Origin: an uncultured Lachnospiraceae bacterium
Lineage (GTDB): Bacteria > Bacillota > Clostridia > Lachnospirales > Lachnospiraceae
DNA: 9,135 nt
Reading direction: 5' to 3'
Assembly: GCA_947177925.1 (NCBI GenBank)
Contig: CAMWWJ010000127.1
Coordinates: 1-9,135 of the forward strand
Below the pieces are notes generated by a model. That model was not told the DNA's origin, ran no database searches, and was given only the letters and a program-made list of their open reading frames with translations. This document shows positions 7,111-9,135 of the stretch, one piece after another. The number at the start of each line of letters is the position of its first letter. The stretch's first letter is position 1. The translations under genes were made by a program, and so were the position numbers.

Positions 7111-8225
7111 GAGCAATTGGAATTATTTTAGCCGGCGGCAACAACCACAGAATGAAAGAATTGTCCCAGAAACGTGCCATTAGCGCAATGCCCATTGCAG
7201 GAAGCTATCGAAGCATTGACTTTGCACTTAGCAATATGACCAATTCCCATATTCAGAGAGTGGGCGTATTTACACAATACAATGCCCGCAGCCTGAATGA
7301 GCATTTAAGTTCTTCAAAATGGTGGGATTTTGGAAGGAAACAGGGTGGCTTATTTGTATTTACGCCTACTGTCACCAGTGATAACAATTCCTGGTACAGA
7401 GGAACTGCAGATGCCATCTATCAAAACCTTTCCTTTTTAAAGAACAGCCATGAGCCTTATGTAGTAATTGCATCCGGAGATTGTGTCTATAAGATGGATT
7501 ACAATAAGGTATTGGAATATCATATAGAGAAAAAGGCAGATATTACTGTAGTGTGCAAGGATATGCCTGCCGAAGAAAAAATTGACCGTTACGGTGTGAT
7601 TAAGATGAACGAAGACAATCGCATCGAAGAGTTTGAAGAAAAGCCGATTATGGCAAAGTTCAATACAGTTTCCTGTGGTATTTATGTAGTCCGCAGAAGG
7701 CAGCTTATTGAGATGATTGAAAAGTGTGCAGAGGAAAACCGCAATGACTTCGTACAGGATATTCTGATTCGTTATAAGGATTTAAAGAGAATGTACGGAT
7801 ATAAGATGCAGGATTATTGGAGAAATATAGCAACAGTAGAAGATTATTTCAGCACCAATATGGACTTTTTGAAGCCGGAGATCAGAGATTATTTCTTCAG
7901 GCAGTATCCGGACATTTATTCAAAGGTGGATGATCTTCCTCCAGCCAAATATAATATAGGAGCCAAAATCAAAAACAGCCTGGTTTCAAGCGGATGTATT
8001 ATTAACAGTACCGTTGAGAATTCCATAATCTTTAAAAATACATTTATAGGCAATAATTGCACTATACGAAATTCCATTATTTTAAATAATGTATATATTG
8101 GCGACAATAGTTATATTGAGAACTGTATCGTGGAAAGCCGAGATACGATTCGTGCTAACTCCCACCATGTAGGAGAAGGGGAAATCAAAATCGTAATCGA
8201 AAAGAATGAGCGGTATATCATTTAG
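7107..8225 (+). CDS. glgD: GlgD, non-catalytic or regulatory ADP-glucose pyrophosphorylase subunit
   Basis: This 372-residue paralogue of GlgC is the kind of second subunit found in Firmicutes, where it assembles with GlgC and raises its activity while being poorly active alone. The same two-domain layout is visible, with a nucleotidyltransferase fold followed by a beta-helix (about 268 onward). The substrate-site motifs have decayed: GGNNHRM (10-16) replaces GGxGxRL, SGDC (123-126) keeps the Asp but loses the His, and DYWRNIAT (226-233) has Asn where GlgC has the Asp of YWKDVGT. FEEKP (176-180) is kept. It starts inside the glgC stop codon and is followed 29 bp later by spoVG. That it is non-catalytic is my inference from these replacements plus what is known of the family. 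Confidence 0.93.
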   Translation: MRAIGIILAGGNNHRMKELSQKRAISAMPIAGSYRSIDFALSNMTNSHIQRVGVFTQYNARSLNEHLSSSKWWDFGRKQGGLFVFTPTVTSDNNSWYRGTADAIYQNLSFLKNSHEPYVVIASGDCVYKMDYNKVLEYHIEKKADITVVCKDMPAEEKIDRYGVIKMNEDNRIEEFEEKPIMAKFNTVSCGIYVVRRRQLIEMIEKCAEENRNDFVQDILIRYKDLKRMYGYKMQDYWRNIATVEDYFSTNMDFLKPEIRDYFFRQYPDIYSKVDDLPPAKYNIGAKIKNSLVSSGCIINSTVENSIIFKNTFIGNNCTIRNSIILNNVYIGDNSYIENCIVESRDTIRANSHHVGEGEIKIVIEKNERYII

Positions 8226-8254
8226 GCAAAAGACTAAGCATTGGGGGATGAGAA

Positions 8255-8536
8255 ATGAATATAACAGATGTGCGGGTACGCAAGATAACCAAAGAAGGTA
8301 AGATGAAAGCGGTTGTTTCCATTACTTTGGAAAATGAATTTGTAGTTCACGATATCAAAGTCATAGAAGGAGAAAAGGGATTATTCATTGCAATGCCCAG
8401 TAAAAAGGCCAATGACGGCGAGTACAGGGACATTGCTCATCCTATTAACTCCGAGACAAGAGAAAAAATGCAGTCCATGATTTTAGAGGCGTATGAGAAG
8501 GCTGTGGTGGAATCGGGAGAAGAGGCTGCGGAGTAG
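8255..8536 (+). CDS. spoVG: SpoVG family nucleic-acid-binding regulator
   Basis: SpoVG is a small regulator, known in Bacillus, Staphylococcus, Listeria and Borrelia to bind RNA and/or DNA and to influence sporulation, cell wall, capsule and virulence genes. The 93 residues are of typical length (family about 85-100). The family opening MNITDVRVRKI (1-11) is followed by a beta-rich core including FVVHDIKVIEGEKGLFIAMPSK (29-50, with the strongly conserved GLFIAMPSK stretch), then DIAHPIN (59-65) and a C-terminal helix ending in an acidic tail. The ATG follows a GGGGGATGAG ribosome site. No separate promoter is visible in the 29-bp gap, so it probably shares the glgCD transcript, unless a promoter lies inside glgD. 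In Bacillus spoVG sits by glmU and prs, while here it follows glgCD. Confidence 0.95.
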   Translation: MNITDVRVRKITKEGKMKAVVSITLENEFVVHDIKVIEGEKGLFIAMPSKKANDGEYRDIAHPINSETREKMQSMILEAYEKAVVESGEEAAE

Positions 8537-8558
8537 GTATTTTGATGTGAGGTGGTTT

Positions 8559-8590
8559 AGAGGCTGTCTGGGTTGGACGGCCTCTTTTGT
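8559..8590 (+). terminator. Rho-independent terminator after spoVG
   Basis: The stem AGAGGCTGTC (8559-8568) pairs with GACGGCCTCT (8576-8585) over 10 bp with one G-U pair and a 7-nt loop. It is followed by a T-rich tail TTTGTTT. It begins 23 bp after the spoVG stop and ends the glgC-glgD-spoVG transcript. Confidence 0.88.
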
Positions 8591-8627
8591 TTGGGGTTAA
8601 AAAGGGGAGAGAGGGGGATGGGAGGAC

Positions 8628-8853
8628 GCGGAAGAGGGATGTGGGTGGTTTGGCTGCTGTGTTTTTGATGGCGCTTTTACTAAACAGCCTGGGGAGGAGC
8701 TTGGTACCGGACGGGTCGGCATATAGCGACGTCCATGTCGCAATATGCCTAAAATTGCCGTCCATGGCAATTTTCCCCTGGGCTGCGAACAGGCTGTTAA
8801 GTAAAAGCACCATCAAAAACAATGCAGCCAAACCACCCACATCCCTCTTCCGC
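8628..8853. repeat. 226-bp long-hairpin element with twin GTCCAT-loop hairpins
   Basis: The arms 8628-8691 and 8790-8853 are inverted repeats of 64 nt with four differences. The core holds two consecutive hairpins. The first is 8718-8749, with 13-nt arms, one mismatch and loop GTCCAT (8731-8736). The second is 8751-8774, with perfect 9-bp arms and loop GTCCAT (8760-8765). The stems are unrelated in sequence but the loops are identical. A nested alternative pairing exists near the arm tips, CAGCC-GGGGA with TCCCC-GGCTG. Long frames run through the element on both strands and encode similar hydrophobic peptides, a natural effect of the symmetry, so I do not call them genes. There is no transposase. 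It could be a non-autonomous mobile element or a structured RNA. Confidence 0.85.
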
Positions 8854-8991
8854 TGTTCTACCTCAAGCTCTACCCTTAGAAAATGTGCGATGAAGTTTAA
8901 GGTGAATTAAAGACAAATTTAAGATGGTTACTATCTTCTGGCTTCAAGCTAAAAATATTCCAGCTTTTTTAGGCACCCCCTCAGGACAAAG
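8854..8991. other. Non-coding spacer with a weak hairpin
   Basis: No gene is evident. CTAAAAA (8949-8955) can pair with TTTTTAG (8966-8972) around a 10-nt loop. This is a weak AT stem with a T run, possibly a minor terminator, and I do not rely on it. Confidence 0.3.
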
Positions 8992-9135
8992 TCTGGGCCA
9001 TTCGATACACAGTAGGAGCTGGCGGCTGATGGAATAGTCTTAAGGGCCTTGATGAAGGCGCCGGTCCTTACGCACCGTCCTTTGGTGCGTTAGTACCGCT
9101 GCGTCTTCATAGAGCGAGAGCGTGCCCATAAGACT
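8992..9135 (+). repeat. Right copy of the structured inverted repeat (nested hairpin)
   Basis: Positions 8992-9098 match the reverse complement of 1-104. This copy extends further and shows a nested fold. The outer stem AGTCTTAAGGGC (9036-9047) pairs with GCCCATAAGACT (9124-9135) with one A-A mismatch. The next stem, ATGAAGGCGC (9052-9061), pairs with GCGTCTTCAT (9101-9110) with one G-U. Then comes CGGT (9062-9065) with ACCG (9095-9098), separated by a 2-nt bulge, and finally ACGCACC (9070-9076) with GGTGCGT (9084-9090) around a 7-nt loop. A short GC-GAGA-GC motif follows at 9113-9120. The outer stem closes exactly at the window end, so the element may continue. Family unknown to me. Confidence 0.82.

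Noticed and set aside
8587..8910. Plus-strand frame of 107 codons, and the overlapping minus-strand frame at 8445-8840, both encoding hydrophobic GGLAA-type peptides
   Set aside because: The two peptides resemble each other because the frames run through the two arms of the same palindrome. The minus-strand frame also covers the spoVG end. No ribosome site or recognisable domain, and composition is explained by the repeat.

Overview
The window looks like chromosomal DNA of a low-to-medium GC, probably spore-forming Clostridia member, most likely Lachnospiraceae. I infer this from a 394-residue long-form PRPP synthetase, a DnaD-family/DnaC-family primosome gene pair, a GlgC+GlgD pair and SpoVG. 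Codon use and Shine-Dalgarno sites (AAGGAGG, GAGGTGA) are typical of Firmicutes. No tRNA, rRNA, CRISPR array, transposase or defence gene is visible.

Left block, minus strand: murC (cell wall), then a DnaA-box-rich intergenic region with a promoter, then the tight run dnaD-like / dnaC-like / prs. The three genes are separated by 17 and 11 bp and appear to be one operon: two replication-restart or helicase-loading proteins followed by PRPP synthesis. Right block, plus strand: glgC and glgD overlap by 4 bp (glycogen precursor ADP-glucose synthesis), then spoVG 29 bp downstream, closed by a good rho-independent terminator. A 366-bp AT-rich gap separates the divergent murC and glgC genes and carries the glgC promoter.

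The genes are ordinary housekeeping genes, and the unusual signal lies between them. (1) The two extreme ends of the window are inverted copies of one roughly 105-bp sequence. It folds into a nested hairpin, and one base pair differs between copies by a compensatory change. (2) A 184-bp hairpin element with 39-bp arms lies just past prs. (3) A 226-bp hairpin element with 64-bp arms lies past spoVG, and its core holds two tandem hairpins with different stems but the same GTCCAT loop. (4) Five DnaA-box-like 9-mers, two of them perfect, lie in two groups upstream of the dnaD-dnaC-prs operon. (5) A short stretch in the same repeat-rich left flank encodes a peptide almost identical to a Prs motif but in the opposite orientation.

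I see no convincing new enzymatic or defence system. The best candidates for undescribed biology are the intergenic structured repeats and the DnaA-box region.
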